64,000 nt of DNA from Pseudomonas sp. VD-NE ins (GTDB lineage Bacteria > Pseudomonadota > Gammaproteobacteria > Pseudomonadales > Pseudomonadaceae), in the NCBI RefSeq assembly GCF_031882575.1, contig NZ_CP134772.1, positions 1,507,001-1,571,000 on the forward strand, written 5' to 3'. The position numbers were made by a program, and so were the translations under genes. Shown here one piece after another: positions 17,601-26,654 of this stretch (its first letter is position 1; each line of letters begins with the position of its first letter). Under the pieces are notes generated by a model. That model searched no databases. It saw nothing but the letters and a program-made list of their open reading frames with translations, and was not told the DNA's origin.

Positions 17601-19892
17601 TTACAGCAACTCGAAGCTCTGTTGCGTCACGTCCTGGGAATCCAGACCGATCTGCACGTTGAACTTGCCGGGCTCCGCCGCGTACTTGAGCTGGGCGTTG
17701 TAGAACTTCAGGTCATCCTCAGTGATGGTGAAGTGCACGACTTTCTGTTCGCCGGCCTTGAGCATGATTTTCTGGAAGTTCTTCAGTTCCTTCACCGGGC
17801 GGATCATCGAGCCGGTGACGTCCTGAATGTACAACTGCACCACGGTTTCGCCGTCACGCTTGCCAGTGTTTTTCACCATGACGCTGGCGTCGAGCTTGCC
17901 GGTGGCGTTCAGGGTGGTCGACGACAGCGCCATGTCGCTCAGGGCGAATTGCGTGTAACTCAGGCCATACCCGAACGGGAACAGCGGGCCAGTCGTGTCA
18001 TCGAAATACTGCGAGGTGTAGTTGCCCGGTTTGCCCGGCGTGAACGGCCGGCCAATGCTCAGGTGGTTGTAGTACGTCGGGATCTGGCCCACGGAGCGCG
18101 GGAAGGTCACCGGCAGTTTGCCCGAAGGGTTGTAGTCGCCGAACAGCACGTCGGCGATGGCGTTGCCGCCCTCGGTGCCGCTGAACCAGGTTTCCAGAAT
18201 CGCGTCAGCCGACTGGTTCTCTTCGAGAATGGTCAGTGGGCGGCCGTTCATCAACACCAGTACCAGTGGTTTGCCGGTGGCTTTCAGCGCACGGATCAGC
18301 TCGCGCTGGTTTTCCGGGATGTTCAGGTCGGTACGGCTGGAGGATTCGTGGGACATGCCACGGGATTCGCCCACGGCGGCAACGATCACGTCAGCGTCCT
18401 TGGCGGCTTTCACCGCTTCGTCGATCAGCACGTTGGCCGGGCGCGGATCGTCGACCACTTCCGGGGCATCGAAGTTGAGGAAGTTCAGGTAGTCCAGCAC
18501 TTTCTTGTCGCTGGTGATGTTGGCGCCACGGGCGTAGATCAGGTTCGCCTTGTCACCGATCACCGAGCTCATGCCATCGAACAGGGTCACCGATTGCGCA
18601 GGCTTACCCGCTGCGGCCCAGCTGCCCATCATGTCGATCGGCGCTTTGGCCAACGGGCCGACCAGCGCGACTTTTGCGTCTTTCTTCAGCGGCAGGGTTT
18701 CATTCTGGTTCTTCAACAGCACCAGGCTGCGACGCGCGACTTCACGTGCCTCGGCGCGGTGCAGACGGCTTTCGGCGTAGGTGTCGGCCGGATCGTCTTC
18801 AGCCTTGCCGATGCGCAGGTACGGGTCCTTGAACAGGCCCATGTCGTACTTGGCCGCGAGCACTTCACGCACGGCGTTGTCGATGTCTTTCTGCTCGATC
18901 TCACCGGACTTCAGTAGCCCCGGCAGCTCTTTGCCATAGAGGGTGTCGTTCATGCTCATGTCGATGCCGGCCTTGATTGCCAGCTTCGCTGCTTCACGAC
19001 CGTCGCGGGCGACGCCGTGCTTGATCAGCTCAAAGATTGCACCGTGGTCGCTGACCGCCAAGCCTTTGAAGCCCCAGTCGCGGCGCAGCAGATCGTTCAT
19101 CAGCCAGGTGTTGGCGGTGGCCGGAATGCCGTTGATCGAGTTCAGCGCGACCATCACACCACCGGCGCCGGCATCGATCGCGGCGCGGTACGGCGGCAGG
19201 TAATCCTGGTACATCTTCACCGGACTCATGTCGACGGTGTTGTAGTCGCGACCACCTTCAACCGCGCCATAGAGGGCAAAGTGCTTGACGCTGGCCATGA
19301 TGCTGTCGGCCGCGCTCGGGGTGGCGCCCTGATAGGCGCGAACCATGACGCCGGCAATGCGCGAGGTCAGGTAGGTGTCTTCACCGAAACCTTCGGAACT
19401 GCGGCCCCAGCGTGGGTCGCGGGAGATGTCGACCATCGGCGCGAAGGTGATGTCGAGGCTGTCGGCGGCGGCTTCCTTCGCGGCAACGCGGCCGGACTGG
19501 CCGATGGCGTCCATGTCCCAGCTCGAGGCGAGGGCCAGTGGAATCGGGAAAATCGTACGATGACCGTGGATCACGTCGTACGCAAAAAACATCGGAATCT
19601 TCAGGCGACTGCGCATGGCAGCGTCCTGCATCGGACGATTTTCCGGGCGGGTGATCGAGTTGAACGTGCCGCCGATGTTGCCGGCGGCGATCTCTTTGCG
19701 GATCAGCTCGCGAGGCATTTCCGGGCCGATGCTGATCAGGCGCAGCTGGCCGATCTTTTCATCGAGGGTCATCTGGTTCATCAGGTTGCTGATGAACGCG
19801 TCCTTGTTTTCCAGGGGTACCGGGGTCGTGGCGGCCAATACTTGATGACTGGCCAGGCTGACGAACAGACCCAGCAAACACAGCTTCTTCAT
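17601..19892 (-). CDS. bglX: Periplasmic beta-glucosidase BglX (GH3)
   Basis: 763 residues from the ATG at 19892; the in-frame codon at 19907 is TTG and is not used here. The signal peptide ends VLA (residue 20). The GH3 N-terminal barrel contains the KH pair in SVKHFALYG (203-204), and the nucleophile aspartate lies in GLAVSDHGA (D282), as in E. coli BglX. The (alpha/beta)6 domain and C-terminal fibronectin-III-like domain (DASVMVKNTGKRDGETVVQLYIQD) are complete. It hydrolyses beta-linked gluco-oligosaccharides in the periplasm. Monocistronic as far as visible. Confidence 0.93.
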   Translation of the reverse strand: MKKLCLLGLFVSLASHQVLAATTPVPLENKDAFISNLMNQMTLDEKIGQLRLISIGPEMPRELIRKEIAAGNIGGTFNSITRPENRPMQDAAMRSRLKIPMFFAYDVIHGHRTIFPIPLALASSWDMDAIGQSGRVAAKEAAADSLDITFAPMVDISRDPRWGRSSEGFGEDTYLTSRIAGVMVRAYQGATPSAADSIMASVKHFALYGAVEGGRDYNTVDMSPVKMYQDYLPPYRAAIDAGAGGVMVALNSINGIPATANTWLMNDLLRRDWGFKGLAVSDHGAIFELIKHGVARDGREAAKLAIKAGIDMSMNDTLYGKELPGLLKSGEIEQKDIDNAVREVLAAKYDMGLFKDPYLRIGKAEDDPADTYAESRLHRAEAREVARRSLVLLKNQNETLPLKKDAKVALVGPLAKAPIDMMGSWAAAGKPAQSVTLFDGMSSVIGDKANLIYARGANITSDKKVLDYLNFLNFDAPEVVDDPRPANVLIDEAVKAAKDADVIVAAVGESRGMSHESSSRTDLNIPENQRELIRALKATGKPLVLVLMNGRPLTILEENQSADAILETWFSGTEGGNAIADVLFGDYNPSGKLPVTFPRSVGQIPTYYNHLSIGRPFTPGKPGNYTSQYFDDTTGPLFPFGYGLSYTQFALSDMALSSTTLNATGKLDASVMVKNTGKRDGETVVQLYIQDVTGSMIRPVKELKNFQKIMLKAGEQKVVHFTITEDDLKFYNAQLKYAAEPGKFNVQIGLDSQDVTQQSFELL

Positions 19893-20154
19893 GAATATTT
19901 TTCTCAAGGGCCCAAACGGCGAGGTAACGCCGGCCAGCCAAAATTTAGGGAGCGACTATTGTTGTTCGGGTGCAGGCTCAAAAAAGCAGAGCCAAAAACG
20001 ACAGCCGACACTGCGGCAGCGTGATCGCGCAGGGCACTTTTTAGCCCATTGGCGCGTCGTAATCCAGCGGCGCGGCCGATTATGCCCCAAGAGCCGGCGG
20101 AGAATGTTTCGCGCTCGGTTTTTATAATGAAATGTGCCAAGGAGCATCACTGCG

Positions 20155-20763
20155 ATGAATGTAAGCCCAACCAATCGCTCGCGTTTGCAGGTCGCCACAC
20201 TGCTGGTGCTGGCCACGCTGTTGACCGCGTGCGGCATCAACAATATCCCGACCCTCGACGAACAGGCCAAAGCCGCATGGGGGCAGGTGCAGAACCAGTA
20301 CCAGCGCCGCGCCGATCTGATCCCCAATCTGGTGGAGACGGTGAAGGGTTATGCCAAGCATGAAGAGGAAACCCTGACCGCCGTGATTGAGGCCCGAGCG
20401 AAAGCGACCTCGATTCAGGTCGACGCCAGTACCCTCGACAATCCCGAGAAGCTCAAACAGTTTCAGCAGGCGCAGGATCAACTGACCGGCGCATTGAGCC
20501 GTTTGATGGTGGTGTCCGAGCGTTATCCGGATCTGAAGGCCAACCAGAACTTCCTCGCCCTGCAATCGCAACTCGAAGGCACGGAAAACCGCATCGCTGT
20601 GGCACGGCGCGATTTCATCCTGGCGGTGCAGAAATACAACACCGAGATTCGCACCTTCCCCGGTCGTCTCTGGCACAGCGTGATGTACAGCGACCTGCCG
20701 ATCCGCGAAACCTTCGAAGCCACCACACCAGATGCCGATAAGGCACCCCAGGTCAAATTCTGA
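20155..20763 (+). CDS. LemA-family lipoprotein
   Basis: 202 residues from the ATG at 20155, preceded by AAGGAG at 20140. The first 26 residues form a lipoprotein signal ending LLTAC (Cys26). The body reads QYQRRADLIPNLVETVKGYAKHEEETL, SERYPDLKANQNFLALQSQLEGTENRIAVARRDF and NTEIRTFPG, the LemA signature: a long helical bundle with an exposed N terminus. Function is not established. It is followed by two TPM-domain genes, the usual genomic partners of LemA. Confidence 0.92.
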   Translation: MNVSPTNRSRLQVATLLVLATLLTACGINNIPTLDEQAKAAWGQVQNQYQRRADLIPNLVETVKGYAKHEEETLTAVIEARAKATSIQVDASTLDNPEKLKQFQQAQDQLTGALSRLMVVSERYPDLKANQNFLALQSQLEGTENRIAVARRDFILAVQKYNTEIRTFPGRLWHSVMYSDLPIRETFEATTPDADKAPQVKF

Positions 20764-20773
20764 AAACACACCT

Positions 20774-20863
20774 GTGTAGGAGCTGCCGAAGGCTGCGATC
20801 TTTTGATGTTGGTCGGTAAAAAAACAAGATCAAAAGATCGCAGCCTTCGGCAGCTTCTACAGG
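20774..20863. repeat. Long inverted repeat, REP family C
   Basis: Arms TGTAGGAGCTGCCGAAGGCT... (20776-20806) and its complement (20826-20862) form a ~30-bp near-perfect stem ending in GATCTTTTGAT. Family C recurs at 23805 and 41503. Confidence 0.9.
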
Positions 20864-20882
20864 GGATCGGTGGGGGGTATTC

Positions 20883-21638
20883 ATGCGTGTGTTGAAAATG
20901 GGCCTGGTGCTGATGCTGTGGCTGTTCGCCGTCAGCGCCCAGGCCGAGTTGACGTTCCCGGCGCTGAGCGGCCGGGTGGTGGACGAAGCGCAGATGCTCG
21001 AGCCGTCGGTGCGCGCGCAACTGAGCCAGCAATTGCAGGCCCACGAGCAGGCGACCGGCGAGCAGTTGGTCGTGGTCACGCTGCCGGATCTGCAAGGTAC
21101 GACCATTGAGGACTTCGGCGTCCAGCTCGGCCGCCATTGGGCGATTGGTCAAAAGGACAAGAACAACGGCGCGCTGCTGATCGTTGCCCGTGACGAGCGC
21201 AAACTGCGTATCGAAGTCGGTTATGGACTGGAGGATCGGCTGACCGACGCGCAGACTTCAGTGATCATCCATCAAGTCATTACGCCCGCCTTCAAGGCTG
21301 GCAATTTCAGCAAAGGCATCAGCGATGGCGTCGCGGCGATGCTGGTGGTGCTGGGCGGCAATCCGCTCGACGAGCCATCGACGGTGTATGAACCCAGCGG
21401 TGATCCATCCGATGATTTCATCTCGCGGCATCCGGGATTGTTCGTGTTTTTGGTGATGTTGTTCATCCTGACGGTGTTTGTCTGCCAGATGCTCGGTATC
21501 CTGCCTGCCGGCCGTGGCGGCTCCGGAGGAGGGGGCGGCTTTGGCGGTGGTGGCGGGTTTGGCGGCGGCGGTGGAGGCGGAGGCTTCAGCGGCGGCGGGG
21601 GCAGTTTCGGCGGCGGTGGTTCGTCCGGCGGCTGGTGA
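20883..21638 (+). CDS. TPM-domain protein (YgcG family) with glycine-rich tail
   Basis: 251 residues. Signal peptide of about 21 residues, then a TPM domain (FPALSGRVVDEAQMLEPSVRAQLSQQLQAHEQATGEQLVVVTLPDLQG ... IEVGYGLEDRLTDAQTSVIIHQVITPAF). A transmembrane helix follows at about 182-203. The C terminus is a low-complexity Gly/Ser/Phe tail of about 40 residues, roughly three-quarters glycine. The TPM/YgcG family is thought to act with LemA at the membrane, possibly in protein quality control; that role is inference. It precedes a second TPM gene. Confidence 0.88.
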   Translation: MRVLKMGLVLMLWLFAVSAQAELTFPALSGRVVDEAQMLEPSVRAQLSQQLQAHEQATGEQLVVVTLPDLQGTTIEDFGVQLGRHWAIGQKDKNNGALLIVARDERKLRIEVGYGLEDRLTDAQTSVIIHQVITPAFKAGNFSKGISDGVAAMLVVLGGNPLDEPSTVYEPSGDPSDDFISRHPGLFVFLVMLFILTVFVCQMLGILPAGRGGSGGGGGFGGGGGFGGGGGGGGFSGGGGSFGGGGSSGGW

Positions 21639-21671
21639 TATCAGAAGAATAATGAGCAGGCACTTTTCAAC

Positions 21672-22289
21672 ATGGCACTACTGACCGAACACGAACAACG
21701 CAAAGTCGCCGAGGCGATTGCTCGGGTCGAGCGCGACACCGACGCCGAACTGGTGACGGTGCTGGCTGCCCGCGCCGATGACTATGCGTATATCCCGCTG
21801 TTGTGGGCGAGTCTCTTGGCGCTGGTGGTGCCGGGCGTCGTGCACTACCTGACCGGGTGGCTGACCCTGCGCAGTCTGCTGTTGGTGCAGTGGGGGGCGT
21901 TTATCGTGCTGTGCCTGCTGTTTCGTCTGCCGAAAATCACCACCCATCTGATTCCGCGCCGCGTGCGGCATTGGCGTGCGTCAAACCTGGCGCGCCGGCA
22001 GTTTCTCGAGCAGAACCTGCACCACACCGTGGGCAGCACCGGCATGCTGATTTTTGTCTGCGAGGCGGAGCGGTATGTGGAGATTCTGGTGGATGAGGGG
22101 ATTTCCAAACGGCTCGATAATAAATCCTGGGATGCGATTGTCGCGGCGTTTACCGAGCAGGTGCGGCAGGGGCGCACGCTGGAAGGGTTCGTCACGTGCA
22201 TCGAGGCGTGTGGGGAATTGCTGAAGGTGCATGTGCCGGTGACGCAGGTGAGGAATGAGTTGCCGAATCGGTTGATTGTGCTGGGGTAA
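21672..22289 (+). CDS. TPM-domain membrane protein, second copy
   Basis: 205 residues without a signal peptide. The TPM-like fold is split around two hydrophobic segments (LLWASLLALVVPGVVHYLTGWL and SLLLVQWGAFIVLCLLF, about residues 43-87), then LHHTVGSTGMLIFVCEAERYVEILVDEGISKRLDNKSW, as in the YgcG/'DUF477' C-terminal half. It is the third gene of the LemA-TPM-TPM set, 33 bases after the previous stop. Confidence 0.85.
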   Translation: MALLTEHEQRKVAEAIARVERDTDAELVTVLAARADDYAYIPLLWASLLALVVPGVVHYLTGWLTLRSLLLVQWGAFIVLCLLFRLPKITTHLIPRRVRHWRASNLARRQFLEQNLHHTVGSTGMLIFVCEAERYVEILVDEGISKRLDNKSWDAIVAAFTEQVRQGRTLEGFVTCIEACGELLKVHVPVTQVRNELPNRLIVLG

Positions 22290-22320
22290 GACCTGGATTA
22301 TTCGTCGACGCAGAGATCCA

Positions 22321-22476
22321 CCCCCTCACCCCAGCCCTCTCCCAATGGGAGAGGGGGAAAGGGAGCAGATCGGGGGCCTTTCAAACCTGAGTTCGGCTCG
22401 GTATTTCAGGTCGGTGTAACTCGTGAAAACACCTCGGTCAGTCCCCTCTACCTCTGGGAGAGGGCTAGGGTGAGGG
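22321..22476 (+). repeat. ~160-bp twin-hairpin element, copy 2
   Basis: Starts with CCCCCTCACCCCAGCCCTCT and ends GGGAGAGGGCTAGGGTGAGG, with GGTCAGTCCCCTCT just before the end hairpin. It occupies most of the 288-bp gap between the TPM operon and the methyltransferase gene; the rest holds only the latter's presumptive promoter. Confidence 0.85.
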
Positions 22477-22577
22477 TGCTTCTGACAACCGTTGGGTAAA
22501 TAAGAGCGTGTCCCCAACCCCCAACCCCCCTAAAATACCCGCCATTCCCGATTTCGCCCGTCCGAGGCCGCTTTTTC

Positions 22578-23795
22578 ATGTCCGTTACTGCTCCTGCCAC
22601 CCAGCCTGCGTCCGATCACCACGCCCAGTTCATCGAGCTGCTGCAAAGCAGTCTCGAACAAAACGGCTTCATCAAACTGGTGCTGGCCAAATACGTCGGT
22701 GAAGAGGCGGATCTGCAGCGGGTCATCATCAAACCGGTGACCGTCAAAGCGCAGCCGAACCTGTCGTTCGTCTATCGCTACAAAACCCGCGACATCACCA
22801 AAAACCTGCCATTGGTTGAAGGCGTGGCGATGATTGCCGAGCTGTTGCCGGCCTCTTTCAAAAATGCGCATTTGCTCGCAGTTACTGATGAAGCCCAGCT
22901 CGAATACAGCAAAAAAGGCAAGAGTTCGCTGTTCAAGAGCAAACCTCAGCAATTGCGCGAAGCACCGTCCGCTGAGCACAACCGCGAGAAAAACCGCTTC
23001 CTCGAGTTGAGCCGGCCGTTCCTCAAGGATCTGGGCGTAACCAATGCGCAACATGAGCTGATCCCGGCGATGTCGCGCAAGTGGAAGCAGATCAACAAGT
23101 TCATCGAAGTGTTCAGCCATGCCCTGACCTCGTCGCCGCTGGCGCTGGACAAACCGGTGCGGGTGGCGGATTTCGGTTCGGGCAAGGGTTACCTGACGTT
23201 CGCCATTCACGATTATCTGCGTAACACCTTGAAGGCCGAGGGCGAAGTCACTGGCGTCGAACTGCGTGAAGAAATGGTCAACCTGTGCAACGCCGCGGCG
23301 GCAAAACTCGATCATCCGGGGCTGGTGTTCAAGTGCGGTGACGTACGCAGCGTGGCGCCGAGTGAACTGGACGTGATGATCGCCCTGCATGCCTGCGACG
23401 TCGCCACTGACTACGCGATCCACACCGGCATCCGCTCGGGCGCGTCGATCATCATGTGCTCGCCGTGCTGCCACAAACAGATCCGCTTGCAAATCCAGAG
23501 CCCGGCGCTGCTCAAACCGATGCTGCAATACGGTTTGCACCTGGGCCAGCAGGCCGAAATGGTCACCGACAGTCTGCGCGCATTGTTCCTTGAAGCCTGC
23601 GGTTATGAGACCAAGGTCTTCGAGTTCATCTCGCTGGATCACACCAACAAGAACAAGATGATTCTCGCGGTAAAACGCTCCGAGCCGGTGGACCCGGCGC
23701 ATTTGTTGGTGAAGATTCAGGAGTTGAAAGACTTCTACAACATCAGCGAGCACTGCCTGGAAACCTTGCTGCGCGCGGATGGCTATCTCGCCTGA
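22578..23795 (+). CDS. SAM-dependent methyltransferase, Methyltransf_32 / GSTCD-like
   Basis: 405 residues. The N-terminal third is a separate domain with an RYKTRDITKNL segment. The Rossmann methyltransferase motif I is VRVADFGSGKGYLTFAIHDYL (about 195-215). Motif IV is the region DVMIALHACDVATDYAI, followed by a CSPCCHK cysteine/histidine cluster. ALHACD plus PCCHK is typical of the PF13679 group, whose members include proteins related to tRNA-modifying enzymes. The substrate is unknown; an RNA target is plausible but not shown. Confidence 0.8.
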   Translation: MSVTAPATQPASDHHAQFIELLQSSLEQNGFIKLVLAKYVGEEADLQRVIIKPVTVKAQPNLSFVYRYKTRDITKNLPLVEGVAMIAELLPASFKNAHLLAVTDEAQLEYSKKGKSSLFKSKPQQLREAPSAEHNREKNRFLELSRPFLKDLGVTNAQHELIPAMSRKWKQINKFIEVFSHALTSSPLALDKPVRVADFGSGKGYLTFAIHDYLRNTLKAEGEVTGVELREEMVNLCNAAAAKLDHPGLVFKCGDVRSVAPSELDVMIALHACDVATDYAIHTGIRSGASIIMCSPCCHKQIRLQIQSPALLKPMLQYGLHLGQQAEMVTDSLRALFLEACGYETKVFEFISLDHTNKNKMILAVKRSEPVDPAHLLVKIQELKDFYNISEHCLETLLRADGYLA

Positions 23796-23804
23796 CTCGG
23801 TCCC

Positions 23805-23884
23805 TGTAGGAGCTGCGGCACGCTGCGATCTTTTGATCTTTAAAAAACAAGATCAAAAGATCGCAGCGTGCCGCAGCTCCTACA
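23805..23884. repeat. Long inverted repeat, REP family C
   Basis: Near-perfect stem of about 36 bp (arms 23805-23840 and 23849-23884, core GAGCTGCGGCACGCTGCGAT), with a short AT-rich loop. Lies between convergent genes and could act as a bidirectional terminator. Confidence 0.88.
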
Positions 23885-23895
23885 AGGTTATGTGT

Positions 23896-24786
23896 TCAAG
23901 CTGTAGCAGGTTGCGCCGGGCGCACAGCGGTTTTACGGCCGAGCATGACAGTCGCAATCACCCCGCAGGCAAACACCCAGGTAATCGGCTCGACATGTTC
24001 ACCAAAGAACAACGCCGAAAAGGCGATGGTGAAAAAGATCTGCAGCAACTGGATCTGACTGACCCGAGCGATCCCGCCCATGGCCAGCCCCGCGTACCAC
24101 GCGAAAAATCCGAGAAACTGCGAAAACAACGCCACATAACCGAACGCCCACCAGGTCTTGGCCGACACCGCGCCCTGATGTTGCAGCGCCAGATACAACA
24201 CCGGCCCGATCAACAGCGGCGTTGACAGCACCAGCGCCCAGCAGATCACCTGCCAGCCGCCCATCTCCTTGGCCAACCGGCCGCCCTCGGCGTAGCCCAG
24301 TCCTCCGACTGCAATTGCGCCGAGCATCAACAGATCGCCTGCCTGAATGCTGCCGGCCCCGGTGTAAAGCGCATATCCGAGCACCAGCGCACTGCCCAAT
24401 GCCGCGCAGGCCCAGAAGGCTTTTGACGGACGTTCGTGGGACAACCACGCGGCATACAGCGCCACGCACAACGGTTGCAGCCCATTGACCAGCGCACCGT
24501 GGGACGCCGGCAAGGTTTGCATGGCCCATGCCGACAACACCGGAAAACCCAGAATCACCCCGGCAATCACCAGACTCAGGCCTTTGACTTGCTGCCACGT
24601 CGGCCATTTCTCGCGCCGCCACAAAAGCAGCAACGCCGCCGGAATCGCTGCGAACAAAGCGCGGCCCAAACCGTTGAGCAGCGGGTGCAGTTCCTGCACC
24701 ACGATGCGGGTGAAGGGCAGGGTGAGGCTGAAAATCACCACGCCGAGCAGGCCGAGGGCCATGCCGGTGTTTTCTCGCGAGGACAT
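23896..24786 (-). CDS. EamA/DMT-family permease
   Basis: About 296 residues from the ATG at 24786 (MSSRENTGMALGLLGVVIF); an upstream in-frame ATG at 24828 is possible, but the internal start gives the usual family length. Two EamA repeats of five hydrophobic helices each are recognisable (GLLGVVIFSLTLPFTRIVV... and GDLLMLGAIAVGGLGYAEGGRLAKEMG). The family exports metabolites such as amino acids or takes up precursors; the substrate is unknown. Confidence 0.82.
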   Translation of the reverse strand: MSSRENTGMALGLLGVVIFSLTLPFTRIVVQELHPLLNGLGRALFAAIPAALLLLWRREKWPTWQQVKGLSLVIAGVILGFPVLSAWAMQTLPASHGALVNGLQPLCVALYAAWLSHERPSKAFWACAALGSALVLGYALYTGAGSIQAGDLLMLGAIAVGGLGYAEGGRLAKEMGGWQVICWALVLSTPLLIGPVLYLALQHQGAVSAKTWWAFGYVALFSQFLGFFAWYAGLAMGGIARVSQIQLLQIFFTIAFSALFFGEHVEPITWVFACGVIATVMLGRKTAVRPAQPATA

Positions 24787-24895
24787 GATGGGGGACCGGA
24801 ATTGAAGGTGGCAGGGAATGACCTTCATAAAGCCATAAACCCTGCAGTTCGGGCTGTTACAGCTAGGCACAGACTTATCCGTACAGTTTGAGATC

Positions 24896-24988
24896 GCATC
24901 GCTGGCAAGCCAGCTCCCACAGTGTCCGAGTTGAACACAACATCGGTGGTCGCCTCAGAACCTGTGGGAGCTGGCTTGCCAGCGATGA
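24896..24988. repeat. REPIN, family A
   Basis: Inverted REP pair (24897-24922 and 24962-24987) between divergent genes, so it sits in or beside both promoter regions. Confidence 0.88.
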
Positions 24989-25078
24989 GTCAACTCGGTA
25001 GTAGCCGGTTGTTACCCGACCTCGCGGATAAGGTCTACCTTGAATACTCTCAAGCATTCCCCCAGAGGAGACCTCCCC

Positions 25079-25660
25079 ATGGCCGCGAAAAAGATCCTGA
25101 TGCTGGTCGGCGATTACGTCGAAGATTACGAAGTGATGGTGCCGTTCCAGGCCCTGCAAATGGTTGGTCACACCGTCCACGCCGTGTGCCCGGACAAGGC
25201 TGCGGGTAAAACCGTGCGCACCGCGATCCATGATTTCGAAGGCGATCAGACCTACAGCGAAAAACCCGGTCACCTGTTCGCCCTCAACTTCGATTTCGCC
25301 AAGGTCAGCGAAGCCGATTACGACGCACTACTGATCCCCGGCGGTCGAGCCCCGGAATACCTGCGCCTGAACGAAAAAGTCCTCGATCTGGTGCGCGCCT
25401 TCGACAAGGCCGGCAAACCGATTGCCGCGGTCTGCCACGGCGCGCAGTTGCTGGCGGCGGCGGGTATTCTTGAAGGCCGCGAATGCAGTGCCTATCCGGC
25501 CTGCGCGCCGGAAGTGCGCCTGGCGGGCGGTATGTACATCGACATTCCGGTGACGGACGGCCACGTTCAAGGCAATCTGGCCACAGCCCCGGCATGGCCG
25601 GCGCATCCGAACTGGCTGGCCGGTTTCCTCGGTTTGCTCGGTACCAAAATCACTCTGTAA
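25079..25660 (+). CDS. DJ-1/PfpI-family protein
   Basis: 193 residues from the ATG at 25079, preceded by AGAGGAG. The nucleophile elbow is [10 protein letters not shown] with Cys119, and the conserved glutamate lies near residue 15-18 (DYVEDYE). PfpI/YhbO relatives have been described as proteases, glyoxalases or deglycases acting on methylglyoxal adducts. The activity here cannot be decided from sequence. It is 13 bases upstream of the RHH gene and probably co-transcribed with it. Confidence 0.88.
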   Translation: MAAKKILMLVGDYVEDYEVMVPFQALQMVGHTVHAVCPDKAAGKTVRTAIHDFEGDQTYSEKPGHLFALNFDFAKVSEADYDALLIPGGRAPEYLRLNEKVLDLVRAFDKAGKPIAAVCHGAQLLAAAGILEGRECSAYPACAPEVRLAGGMYIDIPVTDGHVQGNLATAPAWPAHPNWLAGFLGLLGTKITL

Positions 25661-25673
25661 CGAGGAATCGCCG

Positions 25674-25979
25674 ATGTGCGAGCTCTACGTCAAGGCCGAC
25701 CCGATTCTCTACGAGTCACGCTCGCGCTCGCTGCGCATCTGCGGGGTGGTGACGACGTTGCGCCTGGAGAATCAGTTCTGGGACATCCTCAGCGAAATCG
25801 CCGAGGTCGACGGCATGACCACCAACCAGTTGATCGCCAAGCTGTATGAAGAGGTGATGGACTATCGCGGTGAGGTGGTGAACTTTGCGTCGTTCCTGCG
25901 GGTGAGTTGTATGCGCTATCTGAGTCAGCGGCGGGTGAGTGCGCCGGAGTTGTCGGTGGTGCGGGCGGTGGTGAAATAG
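25674..25979 (+). CDS. Ribbon-helix-helix domain protein (RHH_4)
   Basis: 101 residues. The segment RSLRICGVVTTLRLENQFWDILSEIAEVDGMTTNQLIAKLYEEV matches the RHH_4 (PF13467) fold: a beta strand containing TTLRLE followed by two helices. Such proteins bind DNA as dimers. Translation is likely coupled to the PfpI gene; the GAGGAA ribosome-binding site overlaps the intergenic spacer. The target is unknown. Confidence 0.82.
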   Translation: MCELYVKADPILYESRSRSLRICGVVTTLRLENQFWDILSEIAEVDGMTTNQLIAKLYEEVMDYRGEVVNFASFLRVSCMRYLSQRRVSAPELSVVRAVVK

Positions 25980-25997
25980 CCGACACCGGGCTGACCC

Positions 25998-26093
25998 TAT
26001 CGCTGGCAAGCCTGCTCCCACAGGTTTAGCGGTGAGGCTCAGGTAGTGAGCACACAGGAGACCCCTGTGGGAGCTGGCTTGCCAGCGATAGGG
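25998..26093. repeat. REPIN, family A
   Basis: Inverted pair; the first unit (25998-26023) carries a point difference (GCAAGCCTGCTCCC), the second (26064-26092) is standard. Confidence 0.88.
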
Positions 26094-26171
26094 CCGGTAC
26101 AGGCGACAGATAATCAGGACTGGTCTTTACTCTGAAGCGCGAAATCTCTCAATCGCCAAGGAGAAACGAGC

Positions 26172-26516
26172 ATGTCCGGATGGTACGAACTCAGTAAAAG
26201 CAGCAACGGCCAGTTCAGGTTCGTGCTGAAAGCGGCGAACGCCGAAACGATTCTGACCAGCGAGCTGTACACCACTCGCGCAGCGGCCGACGGCGGCATC
26301 GCTTCGGTGCAAACCAACAGCCCGCTCGATGAGCGCTACGAGAAGAAATCGACGAAGGACGGCCACCCGTACTTCAATCTGAAAGCGGCCAACCACCAGA
26401 TCATTGGCAGCAGCGAATCCTATTCGTCGGAGGCGGCGTGCGATAAAGGCATTGCCAGTGTGAAGGCGAATGGACCGAGCAAGGTGATCAAGGACAAGAC
26501 TTTGCCGGTGCTCTGA
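26172..26516 (+). CDS. YegP-like DUF1508 protein, two tandem domains
   Basis: 114 residues, preceded by AAGGAGAAA. Two copies of the ~50-residue DUF1508 repeat: WYELSKSSNGQFRFVLKAANAETILTSELYTTRAAADGGIASVQ (4-47) and YEKKSTKDGHPYFNLKAANHQIIGSSESYSSEAACDKGIASVK (57-99). Such a duplicated YegP fold is typical. Function unknown. Monocistronic between two REPINs. Confidence 0.92.
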   Translation: MSGWYELSKSSNGQFRFVLKAANAETILTSELYTTRAAADGGIASVQTNSPLDERYEKKSTKDGHPYFNLKAANHQIIGSSESYSSEAACDKGIASVKANGPSKVIKDKTLPVL

Positions 26517-26541
26517 CCTCACTTTCAAATCCACCACCATT

Positions 26542-26636
26542 CCTGTGGGAGCTGGCTTGCCAGCGATGAGGTCATTTCATTCAGCATTGATGTTGAATGA
26601 TTCACCGCCATCGCTGGCAAGCCAGCTCCCACAGGT
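26542..26636. repeat. REPIN, family A
   Basis: Inverted REP pair (26542-26568 and 26608-26635) between convergent genes. Confidence 0.9.
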
Positions 26637-26654
26637 TTTTGCGTTGTCAGTGGA